Source: Ligaoa zhengdingensis (GTDB lineage Bacteria > Bacillota > Clostridia > Oscillospirales > Ruminococcaceae). From it: DNA of 64,000 bases. Of the stretch, positions 34,959 to 46,694 are shown one piece after another; the stretch's first letter is position 1; the number at the start of each line of letters is the position of its first letter. Below the pieces are notes generated by a model. It was given only the letters and a program-made list of their open reading frames with translations. It was not told the DNA's origin and searched no databases. Position numbers and translations under genes: made by a program. The stretch is taken from positions 459,794-523,793 of the forward strand of contig NZ_JACRST010000001.1 in NCBI RefSeq assembly GCF_014384885.1, written 5' to 3'.

Positions 34959-35822
34959 ATGTTAGTATCTGCAAAAGAAATGCTTACCAAAGCCCGCGAT
35001 GGCCATTATGCGGTCGGCCAGTTCAATATCAACAATCTGGAGTGGACCAAATCCGCTCTGCAGGCGGCCCAGGAGTGCAACTCCCCGATCATCCTCGGCG
35101 TTTCCGAGGGCGCAGGCAAATATATGACCGGCTTTAAAACCGTGGCCGCTATGGTCAAGGCGATGGTCGAGTCGATGGGCATCACCGTTCCCGTCTGCCT
35201 GCATCTGGACCACGGCTCCTATGAAGGCGCGAAGGCCTGCATTGAGGCCGGTTTCTCCTCCATCATGTTCGACGGTTCCCACTACAGCATCGATGAGAAC
35301 ATCGCCAAAACCAAAGAGCTGATCGAGCTTGCCAACGCAAGGGGCATCTCCCTCGAGGCCGAGGTCGGTTCGATCGGCGGCGAGGAGGACGGCGTCGTCG
35401 GCGCGGGCGAGGTTGCAGACCCCGCTGAGTGCAAGATGATCGCCGACCTGGGTGTGACCATGCTGGCTGCCGGCATCGGCAACATCCACGGCAAATATCC
35501 TGCCAACTGGCCCGGCCTGCGCTTCGACGCGCTGGAGAAAATCCACGAGATCACCGCGGGCGTGCCCCTGGTTCTGCACGGCGGCACCGGTATCCCCGAC
35601 GAAATGATCAAAAAGGCCATCAGCATGGGCGTTTCCAAGATCAACGTGAACACCGAGTGCCAGCTCGCCTTTGCGGCTGCGACCCGGAAATACGTCGAAG
35701 CCGGCAAGGACCTCGAGGGCAAGGGCTTTGACCCCCGCAAGCTGCTCGCTCCCGGCGCCGCCGCGATCGTTGATACCGTCAAAGAGAAGATGGAGATGTT
35801 CGGTTCGGTCGGCAAAGCCTGA
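34959..35822 (+). CDS. fba: Fructose-1,6-bisphosphate aldolase, class II
   Basis: Cleaves fructose 1,6-bisphosphate in glycolysis using zinc. The 287-residue protein has LHLDHGSYE (metal His and catalytic Asp), EAEVGSIGGEEDG, GNIHGKYP and LHGGTGIPDEMI, the standard zinc and phosphate-binding motifs of the Fba/GatY class. GGGAGG precedes ATG 34959. A GC-rich, strongly biased codon use suggests high expression. A terminator follows. Confidence 0.96.
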   Translation: MLVSAKEMLTKARDGHYAVGQFNINNLEWTKSALQAAQECNSPIILGVSEGAGKYMTGFKTVAAMVKAMVESMGITVPVCLHLDHGSYEGAKACIEAGFSSIMFDGSHYSIDENIAKTKELIELANARGISLEAEVGSIGGEEDGVVGAGEVADPAECKMIADLGVTMLAAGIGNIHGKYPANWPGLRFDALEKIHEITAGVPLVLHGGTGIPDEMIKKAISMGVSKINVNTECQLAFAAATRKYVEAGKDLEGKGFDPRKLLAPGAAAIVDTVKEKMEMFGSVGKA

Positions 35823-35841
35823 TTTTTCAGAAAATAACAGC

Positions 35842-35879
35842 AAAAGCTCCTTCCGGGTTGCCTCGGAGGGAGCTTTTTT
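35842..35879 (+). terminator. Terminator after fba
   Basis: AAAAGCTCCTTCCG pairs with CGGAGGGAGCTTTT around an eight-base loop and is followed by T residues. It may also serve the converging nadE transcript. Confidence 0.9.
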
Positions 35880-35884
35880 CCGTC

Positions 35885-37792
35885 TTAAATCCGTTCCAGC
35901 TCGCTTAGCCAAAGCGTGGCGCTCGCATCGCTGGGCATCCGCCAATCCCCGCGTGGGGAGAGCGAAACCGAACCCACCTTCGGCCCGTCGGGCAGGCAGG
36001 AGCGCTTAAACTGCTGAGAGAAGAACCGACGGTAGAAGGTTTTAAGCCAGTGCAGCAGGGTGTCGCGGGGGTAGGCGCCCGCGAAGGTGCGTTCGGCCAA
36101 CCGCAGCACCTTGGCCGGGCCAAAACCGAAGCGGATGACATGGTAGAGGAAAAAATCGTGCAGCTCGTACGGCCCCACCAACTCCTCAGTGATCTGGGTG
36201 ATCTCGCCGTCCTTGGCCGACAGCAGCTCGGGGCTCACCGGGGTGTCCAGAATGTCGAGCAGGACACGGCGCAGCTCGGAATCGGCGGTGCGGTCCGCCT
36301 CGTAGCGCACCAGGTGGCGCACCAGCGTCTTGGGAATCGACGCATTGATCCCGTACATCGACATGTGGTCGCCGTTGTAGGTAGCCCATCCCAGCGCCAG
36401 CTCAGAGAGATCGCCCGTGCCGATCACCAGCCCGCCCTCGAGGTTGGCCAAATCCATCAACACCTGGGTGCGCTCGCGGGCCTGACCGTTCTCAAAGGCC
36501 GCGCCGCGCTCCCCCGGTGGCAGGCCGATATCCCGAAAATGCTGCGTCACGCTCGCGCCGATTTCCACCGTCCGGAAAGCGACCCCCAGCCGCTCGCACA
36601 GCAGCTCGGCATTGCCCTTGGTGCGCGCAGTGGTGCCGAAGCAGGGCATGGTGACCGCGAGCAGGTCGGCGTGCGGCCTCCCCATCCGGTCGAGCGTCCG
36701 GATCGCCGCCAACACTGCGAGGGTGGAATCCAGCCCGCCCGAGACGCCGATCACCAGCTTCCTGCAGCCGGTGTGCTCCATCCTCTTTTGAAGACCCGCG
36801 GCCTGAATTGCAAGGATCGCCTCACAGCGCGCAGCGCGGTCCCGCTCGTCCTGCGGTACAAAGGGATGCCGCGCGACCGGCCGGGTGAGCGCGGTCTCGG
36901 TAAGCGGCAGATCAAACGGGATTTGGATCGACTTTCTCTGCTGCTCGGGGAAGCTGGTCATGCGCCGCCGGTCGTGCTCCAGGCGGCAAACGTCCAGTTC
37001 TGTGACCGCCATTCCGCCGGTAAACGGCGGGGTTTCTGCCAGCACCGCGCCATTTTCCGCGATCAGGTTGTGCCCGCCGAACACCAGGTCGGTGGTGGAT
37101 TCCCCCTCCCCTGCATCCGCGTAGAGGTAGCCGCAGAGCAGCTTGGCCGACTGGCTCGACACCAACTGCCGGCGGTACTCGGCTTTGCCGATCGTCTCGT
37201 CACTCGCGGACAAATTGAGGATCACGGTCGCGCCTTCCAGAACATGCGTCTCCGAGGGGCTGCACGGCACCCAGAGGTCCTCGCAGATTTCCACCGCGAA
37301 CTGGAACGCGGGCAGAGCCCGGCAGCAGAACAATAGCCGCGGCCCGAACGGATAATCGCGGCCGTCGACCGTGATGGACGCGTTCTCCTGCGGAGCTGGG
37401 GAAAAGTGGCGGCGCTCGTAAAACTCGCCGTAGTTGGGCAGATGGGTCTTGGGCACCACCCCCAGCAGCTCGCCGCAGCAGAACACCGCCGCGCAGTTAT
37501 AAAGGCGGTTGCCGCGCGCCAGCGGCAACCCCACCGCCACTGCCAGCGGCAGTCCGGCGCTCACATCGATCAGCCGGCGCAGGGCTGCGCGCGCGCCGTC
37601 GAGCAAAGCGCTCTGCAAAAACAGGTCGCCGCAGGTATACCCGGTGATGCACAGCTCGGGCAGCGCCAGCAGCGACACCCCCTGGTCCGCCGCGCTGCGC
37701 ATCAGCGTTTCAATCTGCGCGGCGTTATAGGCGCAGTCCGCCACTTGGATCGCCGGGGTCGCAGCCGCCACCTTCACAAATCCATCCTTCAT
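35885..37792 (-). CDS. nadE: Glutamine-dependent NAD+ synthase
   Basis: Amidates nicotinic acid adenine dinucleotide to NAD+ with ammonia from glutamine. The 635-residue protein fuses an N-terminal nitrilase-like glutaminase (Glu in LPELCITGY, Lys in PKTHLPNYGEFYE, Cys in VEICEDLW) to a C-terminal synthetase with the PP-loop GVSGGLDSTLA, GTGDLSELALGW and YGINASIPKTLV. It is the last gene of the minus-strand glutamine cluster. ATG 37792 follows GGGAGG. All glutaminase residues appear intact. Confidence 0.96.
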   Translation of the reverse strand: MKDGFVKVAAATPAIQVADCAYNAAQIETLMRSAADQGVSLLALPELCITGYTCGDLFLQSALLDGARAALRRLIDVSAGLPLAVAVGLPLARGNRLYNCAAVFCCGELLGVVPKTHLPNYGEFYERRHFSPAPQENASITVDGRDYPFGPRLLFCCRALPAFQFAVEICEDLWVPCSPSETHVLEGATVILNLSASDETIGKAEYRRQLVSSQSAKLLCGYLYADAGEGESTTDLVFGGHNLIAENGAVLAETPPFTGGMAVTELDVCRLEHDRRRMTSFPEQQRKSIQIPFDLPLTETALTRPVARHPFVPQDERDRAARCEAILAIQAAGLQKRMEHTGCRKLVIGVSGGLDSTLAVLAAIRTLDRMGRPHADLLAVTMPCFGTTARTKGNAELLCERLGVAFRTVEIGASVTQHFRDIGLPPGERGAAFENGQARERTQVLMDLANLEGGLVIGTGDLSELALGWATYNGDHMSMYGINASIPKTLVRHLVRYEADRTADSELRRVLLDILDTPVSPELLSAKDGEITQITEELVGPYELHDFFLYHVIRFGFGPAKVLRLAERTFAGAYPRDTLLHWLKTFYRRFFSQQFKRSCLPDGPKVGSVSLSPRGDWRMPSDASATLWLSELERI

Positions 37793-37815
37793 CTTGATGA
37801 CCTCCCGCAATTGGA

Positions 37816-37858
37816 ACAGAAGGTTCCCCCGGCGAAAGCGGCCGGGGGAACCTTCTGT
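37816..37858. repeat. Perfect 18-bp hairpin between dapL and nadE
   Basis: Arms at 37816-37833 and 37841-37858 are fully complementary with a seven-base loop. No T-run follows on either strand, so it is more likely an mRNA processing or stability element in the dapL-nadE transcript than a complete terminator. Confidence 0.8.
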
Positions 37859-37861
37859 CGT

Positions 37862-39043
37862 TTATGCAAACAAATTTTGGAACCGCTTCATCGCCACCTC
37901 GGTGGCCGCCTTTTCGCCAAACCCGGTGAGGCGGAAAAATCCCTCGCCGTTTTTGCCGAACCCGCTGCCCGGGGTGCCGATCACGCCGGCCTCGGCGAGC
38001 AGCCTGTCAAAGAACGTCCAGGAATCCAGTCCGCCCGGACATTTGAGCCAGATATAGGGCGAATTTTTCCCGCCTGTGAACCAGATGCCCATGCCGCGCA
38101 GGGTATCCGCGATGATGCGGGCGTTCTCCTGGTAGACCGCGATATTGGCCCGGCACTGGCGCTGCCCCGCTTCGGAAAGCACCGCTTCGGCCCCGCGCTG
38201 CACGATGTAGGGCACGCCGTTGAACTTGGTGGTCTGACGGCGCAGCCACAGCTTGCGCAGCCCGATCTCCTGCGCCACCAGCTCGGAGGGCACCACCGTG
38301 TAGCCGCAGCGGGTACCGGTGAACCCGGCCGTCTTGGAGAAGGAGCAGAACTCGATGGCGCAGCGCTTGGCGGCCTCGATCTCATAGATGCTGTGCGGCA
38401 GGTCCTCGTCGCAGATAAACGCCTCATAGGCCGCGTCGAACAGGATCACCGCGTCCTCAGAAAGCGCGTAGTCCACCCATGCCTCCAGCTGGCCGCGGCT
38501 GTAGGCCGCGCCGGTGGGGTTGTTGGGGGAGCACAGGTAGATGATATCCGCGTGCACCGACCGGTCGGGCATGGGCAGAAAGCCGTTTTCCTCGTTCGCA
38601 TCGGCGAACACGATTTTGCGCCCGGCCATCACATTGGTATCGACGTACACCGGGTAGACCGGGTCGGGGATCAGCACGGTGTTATCCGCGTCGAACAGGT
38701 CGAGGATGTTGCCCAGGTCGCTCTTCGCGCCGTCGCTGACAAAGATATCATCCGCAGGCAGGGTCACGCCGAATCTCTGGTAATACACGGCGATCGCCTC
38801 GCGCAGAAATCCATAGCCCTGTTCGGGGCCGTAGCCGTGAAAGGTGGATTTGCAGCCCATCTGGGCCACGGCCGCCTGCATGGCCGCCACCACCGCCGGG
38901 GCGAGCGGCAGCGTCACGTCGCCGATGCCCATGCGGATGAGCTTGCGGTCGGGATGCTCCCGCTGAAATTCCGCCACCTTGTGGTTGATGGTAGAGAAGA
39001 GGTAGCTTTCCTGCAATTCGAGGTAATGCTTATTGATATTCAT
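37862..39043 (-). CDS. dapL: LL-diaminopimelate aminotransferase
   Basis: Converts tetrahydrodipicolinate directly to LL-diaminopimelate in the short lysine/peptidoglycan pathway. The 393-residue PLP enzyme shows INKHYLELQESYLFSTI, the SDGAKSDLGNI region, CSPNNPTGA, and the PLP lysine in SFSKTAGFTGTRCG. DapF, the next enzyme, is encoded in the same cluster, so DAP synthesis is partly gathered here. ATG 39043 follows GTGAGG; an upstream in-frame ATG lacks a good site. Confidence 0.95.
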   Translation of the reverse strand: MNINKHYLELQESYLFSTINHKVAEFQREHPDRKLIRMGIGDVTLPLAPAVVAAMQAAVAQMGCKSTFHGYGPEQGYGFLREAIAVYYQRFGVTLPADDIFVSDGAKSDLGNILDLFDADNTVLIPDPVYPVYVDTNVMAGRKIVFADANEENGFLPMPDRSVHADIIYLCSPNNPTGAAYSRGQLEAWVDYALSEDAVILFDAAYEAFICDEDLPHSIYEIEAAKRCAIEFCSFSKTAGFTGTRCGYTVVPSELVAQEIGLRKLWLRRQTTKFNGVPYIVQRGAEAVLSEAGQRQCRANIAVYQENARIIADTLRGMGIWFTGGKNSPYIWLKCPGGLDSWTFFDRLLAEAGVIGTPGSGFGKNGEGFFRLTGFGEKAATEVAMKRFQNLFA

Positions 39044-39108
39044 GCCCAAATTCGCCTCACTTTTTCGTCCTGGGGCGTCAGATGAAAAAACTTTCAGAGG
39101 CCCCAATA

Positions 39109-40932
39109 TTATTCCACGGTGACGCTCTTGGCCAGATTGCGCGGTTTGTCGATGTCGCAGCCGCGCTGGAGCGCCATATAGTATGCAAACAGTTGCAGAT
39201 AAACGATGGTCAGGATGGGAGCGAACGCGTCGAAGGTCTGCGGGACCGCCCAGACCTCGGCCTTGGCGGGTACGGCGATCTCGTGGTCGGACAGCAGCAA
39301 CAGCCGCGCCCCCCGCGCACGCACCTCCTCCACATTGCTCATGGTCTTTTCCAGGACGCTCTCCTGGGTTGCGATCGCGACCACCAGGGTGGTGTCGTCG
39401 ATCATGGCGATGGTGCCGTGCTTGAGCTCGCCCGCCGCATACGCCTCGCTGTGGAGATAGGAGATCTCCTTGAGCTTGAGAGCCGCCTCCAGCGAGCTGT
39501 AGTAGTCCATCAATCTACCGATGAAGAAAACGTCCTCGCAGTCCTTCATCCTGCGGGTGAACTCCTTCACCATGTCCTTCTGCGCGAGGATCTGCTCCAT
39601 CTTCTCGGGGATGCGCAGCAGTTCGGCCAGGTGTTCCCGGAGCTCCTCGTCGGACAGCTCGCCGCGCAGGTTGGCGAGGTCGAGCGCAATCAGCTCGAAC
39701 AGCAGCATCTGGGTGCTGTACGCCTTGGTGGACGCCACCGCAATCTCCGGCCCGGCGAGGGTGTAGAGCACCGCGTCGGTCTCACGCGCGATGGTGCTGC
39801 CGATCACATTGCACAGCGAGATCACCCGTTGGCCGTTTTTCTTCGCCTTGCGCACCGCAGCCACCGTGTCGGCCGTCTCGCCCGACTGGCTGACCGCGAT
39901 GACCACCTCGTTTTCGGTCGCAAGGGTCTCGCTGTAGCGGTATTCGCTGGCGATCTCGGCCTGCACCGGAATGCGCGCCAGGCGCTGGATGAGGGATTTG
40001 CCCATCATGCCCGCGTGGTAGGCGGTGCCGCACGCCACAATGGTGAGCTGGCGCAGCAGGACCGCCTGCTTGCGGGTGAACGGCATACGGTCGCGCCGCA
40101 GGGTGAGGGTGTCGGTATCGACATAATGCCGCAAGGTGTCCGCAATCGCGCGGGGCTGCTCAAAAATTTCCTTGAGCATGAAGTGGTCGAACCCTTTCTT
40201 CTGAGCGGAATCCACATCCCAGCCGACCTGCTGAATCTCCTTCTCAATGGGGCTGCCGTCCGGCGCGAAGAAGGAGATGCGGTCGGCGGTGATCTCCGCG
40301 ACCTCATGGTCGTCGGGCAGGTAGACCTCGCGGGTATAGCGCAGCAGCGCCGCCACATCGCTTGCGATGTAGTTGGCGCCCTCCCCGCGGCCGATCACCA
40401 GCGGGTTGTTGCAGCGCACGCACCACAGGGTGTCCGGCTGGCTTGCGCTGGCGATCACCAGCGCATAGGAGCCGCGCAGCATGGGCAGCACCTGCCGCAG
40501 GGTGGCGCGCATGTCTCCCCGGTCGCAAAGGCCGAGCAGCTGCGCCACCACCTCGGTGTCGGTCTGGCTGCGGAACTTGACCCCCTGGTCGATCAGTTGG
40601 CTTTTAAGTTCGGCAAAGTTTTCAATGATGCCGTTGTGCACTACAGCGACTCTGCCCGACATATCGGTGTGCGGATGGGCATTGACCTCATTGGGTTCGC
40701 CGTGGGTGGCCCAACGGGTGTGGCCGATGCCGGTACAGCCCCCCACGGGATTTTGGGTGAGCTCCGCGCGCAGGTTGGCGAGCCGGCCGGCCGCCTTGCG
40801 CACCTGGAGCCCGTCCTGGCCGAGCACGGCGATGCCCGCGGAGTCATAGCCGCGGTATTCCTGGGATTCCAGGCCGCTGAGCAGCACCTTGACACAATCT
40901 GTTCTTCCGGTAAACCCGACAATTCCACACAT
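39109..40932 (-). CDS. glmS: Glutamine--fructose-6-phosphate aminotransferase (isomerising)
   Basis: Makes glucosamine 6-phosphate for cell-wall precursors, taking nitrogen from glutamine. The 607-residue protein begins MCGIVGF with the N-terminal nucleophile Cys, followed by GHTRWATHGEPN and NGIIEN, and has two SIS domains (ACGTAYHAGMMGKSL, SQSGETADT) and the C-terminal LAKSVTVE end. No glmS ribozyme is visible in the 108 bp upstream; a GGCCGGTT/AACCGGCC hairpin is there instead. It lies between pyrG and dapL. Confidence 0.97.
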   Translation of the reverse strand: MCGIVGFTGRTDCVKVLLSGLESQEYRGYDSAGIAVLGQDGLQVRKAAGRLANLRAELTQNPVGGCTGIGHTRWATHGEPNEVNAHPHTDMSGRVAVVHNGIIENFAELKSQLIDQGVKFRSQTDTEVVAQLLGLCDRGDMRATLRQVLPMLRGSYALVIASASQPDTLWCVRCNNPLVIGRGEGANYIASDVAALLRYTREVYLPDDHEVAEITADRISFFAPDGSPIEKEIQQVGWDVDSAQKKGFDHFMLKEIFEQPRAIADTLRHYVDTDTLTLRRDRMPFTRKQAVLLRQLTIVACGTAYHAGMMGKSLIQRLARIPVQAEIASEYRYSETLATENEVVIAVSQSGETADTVAAVRKAKKNGQRVISLCNVIGSTIARETDAVLYTLAGPEIAVASTKAYSTQMLLFELIALDLANLRGELSDEELREHLAELLRIPEKMEQILAQKDMVKEFTRRMKDCEDVFFIGRLMDYYSSLEAALKLKEISYLHSEAYAAGELKHGTIAMIDDTTLVVAIATQESVLEKTMSNVEEVRARGARLLLLSDHEIAVPAKAEVWAVPQTFDAFAPILTIVYLQLFAYYMALQRGCDIDKPRNLAKSVTVE

Positions 40933-41040
40933 AAAATGATCCCCCGTTCTAAAATGATGTCCTTACTCCTGTTGGCCGGTTCCATCCCTCCTGAAACCGG
41001 CCTCGTCGGACGGGCCCAAGTTATGTGAGGAAGAAACCGT

Positions 41041-43465
<2,425 letters not shown>

Positions 43466-43469
<4 letters not shown>

Positions 43470-44563
43470 CCCGCCTTCTCCTCCTTCTTCTGCTCCATCA
43501 TCCCCATAAACCGGTCGAACAAAAACGCCGTGTCCTGCGGCCCTGCACATGCCTCGGGGTGGAACTGCACCGTGAAAGCGGACATGTAGTCATAATCGAC
43601 CCCCTCGCAGCTGGCCGGCTCGTTGCCGTTGACAAAACTGACCCTCGCGCCCTCCGGCAGGCTGTCACCCTCCACCGCATAGCCGTGGTTCTGGCTGGTA
43701 ATATACACCCGGTTGGAGGCGAGGTCGCGCACCGGCTGGTTGGAACCGCGGTGGCCGTACTTCATCTTCCGGGTGGACGCGCCCTGGGAGAGCGCCAACA
43801 ATTGGTGGCCCAGGCAGATGCCGAAGATGGGCAGGCCGGAGGCGCACAGCAGGCGGAGCTGTTCGATCACGCCGGTATTCTCTGTGGGGTCGCCCGGGCC
43901 GTTGGAGAGCATCACGCCGTCCGGGTGCAGGGCGAGAATCCGGTCCGCTGTGGTATCATAGGGCACGGTGGTTACCTCGCATCCCCGCCTGAGCAGCTCG
44001 CCGCGGATGTTGGCCTTGGCGCCGAAGTCCCACAGCACCACCCGGTGCTTCACCGGGCCCTCAGGCTGCGCAGTGGACGCCTCGCGGCAGCTCACCGCCC
44101 TGACCGCGCCGGTGACGCGGAACCCCTTCGCCCGTTCGATCTCCTCGGACAGATGATCGAGCGAATGGACCAGGCGCGCGCCCATCACGCCGTGTTCACG
44201 GATGATACGGGTGAGTTCGCGGGTATCCACCCCGCAGATGCCGGGGATACCCCACTTTTTTAAAAAGGTGTCAAGAGTGCCCTCGCTGCGGAAGTTCGAG
44301 GGCTCCTGGCACCATTCACGTACAACATATGCAGTTAAGGCGGGGCGGTCGCTCTCGAAGTCGGCGGAGATCATTCCATAGTTGCCGATGAGCGGAAATG
44401 TCTGCACCACGATCTGCCCGTAGTAGCTGGGGTCGGTCAATGTCTCGAGATATCCGGCCAGACCGGTGGTAAAGACGATTTCTCCCGTCACCTCAGCATC
44501 CGCGCCGAAGCCCTTGCCCTCAAATACCCTGCCGTTTTCCAAAATCAAATAGACGGTATCCAT
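43466..44563 (-). CDS. carA: Second carbamoyl-phosphate synthase small subunit, catalytically complete
   Basis: A 365-residue CarA paralogue with the intact nucleophile Cys250 in GICLGHQLL, SNGPGDP and FHPEA. It is therefore a working glutaminase by sequence, unlike the CarA in the pyr operon. No carB accompanies it; it is placed between an ANTAR regulator and dapF in the glutamine cluster. It may supply ammonia to the only visible CarB, or pair with an arginine-specific CarB elsewhere in the genome. The two CarA proteins differ throughout, so this is not a recent duplication. Confidence 0.94.
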
Positions 44564-44654
44564 AGCTGTTATCCCTCACTCCTGGCCGCCGCGCACGGCG
44601 TCATCTTGAAACCGCGGCCCTCACGCGCGGACAATGAATGCGGGGCCGCGATGG

Positions 44655-45224
44655 TTAGCTTTCGTAGGTTTTTAGGATCGATTCCGCCACCTCGCGGCGG
44701 GTCTGGCGCAGGTCCATCGCCTGCTTTTCAATGTAGCGGTGGGCCTGCGGCTCGGTAAAGCCGAGGTACTGGATGAGCGCGCACTTGGCCCGGTCCACCA
44801 TGCGGATCTCTTCGATTTTGTGTTGGAGCTTGATGTTTTCCGTTTGCAGCCCCAATAACCGCCGGCGGGAGGCCGCCACCATCTTGACCGACTGGAAAAA
44901 AAGCTGCTTGCTCAGGGGCTTGGCCAGCACCAGCACCCCGTAATCCTCCACCTTGGCGGAGACGGCGTCCGCCATCTCGCCCTTCACCAACAGGATGATG
45001 CCAGCGTCGGTGGACTGGGTGAGGCCGAGCGCCAGCTCCTGCCCGAATTCATCGCGCAAGGGGGCGTTGATGACGATGAGGTCGTAGCAGTCGTCGATCA
45101 ACATCCGACGGGCCTGCGCGCCGTTTTCAGCCACGGAGGGGCGGCCAAGGGACTGCGCGGCGCAGAGCTCGGTCAAAAATTTCCGCCCCTGGTCGCTGCT
45201 GGACACAATGAGCAGTTTGTCCAT
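44655..45224 (-). CDS. ANTAR-domain RNA-binding antiterminator (NitR-like)
   Basis: A 189-residue protein with an N-terminal receiver-like domain and a C-terminal ANTAR domain (about residues 125-187, RMVDRAKCALIQYLGF and EVAESILKTY). ANTAR proteins bind hairpins with hexaloops and prevent termination. The receiver is atypical: Asn53 stands at the phosphorylated Asp position and the acidic pocket is SSSD, so it probably is not switched by phosphorylation. It is directly downstream of glnA, as NitR is in some clostridia. Two candidate target hairpins lie in the gltB and glnN leaders. Confidence 0.88.
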   Translation of the reverse strand: MDKLLIVSSSDQGRKFLTELCAAQSLGRPSVAENGAQARRMLIDDCYDLIVINAPLRDEFGQELALGLTQSTDAGIILLVKGEMADAVSAKVEDYGVLVLAKPLSKQLFFQSVKMVAASRRRLLGLQTENIKLQHKIEEIRMVDRAKCALIQYLGFTEPQAHRYIEKQAMDLRQTRREVAESILKTYES

Positions 45225-45265
45225 ACGGTTCCCCCTTGTCGTCGTCGATATACATCCGCTCTGGG

Positions 45266-46585
45266 TCAGACCTCGGCAAAATAGCGGTCGCGTTCAAATT
45301 GCTCACGGTCGCCAGCCGCGCCGCATGCGTCGCACTCCGCGCGCTTGGCGGCAATGTATCGATCCAGCGTGCCCGTCGGGAGCACCCGCCGGACGAACGC
45401 GCTTTCCTGTGCGAGGCCGAGCGCCTCCTCCAGGTCTTGCGGCAGCCGCGTATAGGCGGCGAGCTCCTCTGCGCTCATGGAAAAGAGATTGCCGTCCACC
45501 GGCGCACACAGCTTTTTGTTCTGTCCGATCCCCTCCAGTCCCGCTTGGATGAGCAGCGCAAACGCCAAATAGGGGTTACAGGACGGATCGGGCGAGCGCA
45601 GCTCCATGCGGCTGTACTCCCCTTTTGCCGCCGGAACGCGCACGAGCTGCGACCGGTTCTGATGCGACCAGGTGACATAGCCCGGCGCCTCCATGCGTCC
45701 AAACCGCGCGTAGGAATTGGTCAGCGGATTGAGAAACGCGGTGATCTCCGGCACGCGGTCGAGGATGCCCTGCATAAACGCCTCCACCTCTGGGTTGTGG
45801 ATCGAGCGGTTGTGGTCGAACAGATTGATGCCGTTTTTACACACCGAAAGGTTGACGTGCAGGCCGCTGCCGCTCCAGTCTGCGAACGGCTTGGGCAGGA
45901 AGGAGGCGTGCAGGCCGTTGCGCGCCGCGGTGGTGCGCACCACCCATTTGAAGGTGATAAGATTATCCGCCGCAGTGAGCGCGTCGCTGTACTTGAAGTC
46001 GATCTCGTTCTGGCCGGGGCCCTGTTCGTGGTGGGAGCTCTCCGGCTGAATGCCCATCTCCTCAAGGGTCAGACAGATTTCGCGGCGCACATTCTCCCCC
46101 TTGTCCCGCGGGGAAACGTCGAAGTAACCGCCCCGGTCGTGCGGGATCATGGTGGGTTCACCGGCTTCGTCCCGCTCGAACAGGTAAAACTCGCATTCCG
46201 CTCCGACCCGGCATTGCAGCCCCATCCGCGCGGCGTCGGCCACCGCACGGCGCAGCAGGCCACGGGTGTCCCCCTCAAAGAGGGTTCCGTCAGGGCGGCG
46301 GATATCGCACAGCATACGCACCACCCGGCTGTGGGCCGGCCGCCAGGGCAGGATGCTCAACGTGGCGGGGTCCGGGAACAGGAAGAGGTCGGATTCATCC
46401 ACATTCAGAAAGCCGCGCACCGCCGAAGCGTCGAAGGAGATGCCGTTCTCGAACGCGCGGGGCAGTTCGGCCGGCATGATGGAGATGTTCTTTTGAACGC
46501 CGAAGATGTCGCAGAAAGCCAGACGAATAAACTTGACGTCGTTTTCCCGGACAAATTGCAGCACCTCGGACACGGTGTAATTCAT
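45266..46585 (-). CDS. glnA: Glutamine synthetase, type I
   Basis: Condenses ammonia and glutamate to glutamine. The 439-residue protein is of GSI-alpha length, with GAECEFYLF, SSHHEQGPGQNEIDFKY, GSGLHVNLSV and RMELRSPDPSCNPYLAFA. It lies after the glutamate synthase genes and before the ANTAR gene. A TATAAT with weak -35 (46671-46666, 46694-46689) in front may be an internal promoter. A second, unrelated GS (GlnN) is encoded 7 kb away. Confidence 0.95.
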   Translation of the reverse strand: MNYTVSEVLQFVRENDVKFIRLAFCDIFGVQKNISIMPAELPRAFENGISFDASAVRGFLNVDESDLFLFPDPATLSILPWRPAHSRVVRMLCDIRRPDGTLFEGDTRGLLRRAVADAARMGLQCRVGAECEFYLFERDEAGEPTMIPHDRGGYFDVSPRDKGENVRREICLTLEEMGIQPESSHHEQGPGQNEIDFKYSDALTAADNLITFKWVVRTTAARNGLHASFLPKPFADWSGSGLHVNLSVCKNGINLFDHNRSIHNPEVEAFMQGILDRVPEITAFLNPLTNSYARFGRMEAPGYVTWSHQNRSQLVRVPAAKGEYSRMELRSPDPSCNPYLAFALLIQAGLEGIGQNKKLCAPVDGNLFSMSAEELAAYTRLPQDLEEALGLAQESAFVRRVLPTGTLDRYIAAKRAECDACGAAGDREQFERDRYFAEV

Positions 46586-46665
46586 CGTGGTTCCTCCCGT
46601 CGGGTGGTATATTTGGAAAGCGGCGGCGCACCCCGCTGCCGCCCTCCCACCGATTTTCTGTGGTT

Positions 46666-46694
46666 ATTATACATCATTTAATTCTGCGTATAAA
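46666..46694 (-). promoter_or_regulatory. Possible internal promoter before glnA
   Basis: A perfect TATAAT (46671-46666) with a weak TTTATA (46694-46689) at 17 bp, overlapping the end of the GXGXG gene. The leader has a GC-rich GGCGGC/GCCGCC hairpin but no AAAGGC hexaloop. Confidence 0.4.

Noticed and set aside
40933..41040. A glmS ribozyme upstream of glmS
   Set aside because: The 108-bp spacer is too short and has none of the conserved ribozyme core.
46586..46665. An ANTAR target before glnA
   Set aside because: The leader has GC-rich hairpins but no hexaloop with A1/G4 overlapping a terminator.
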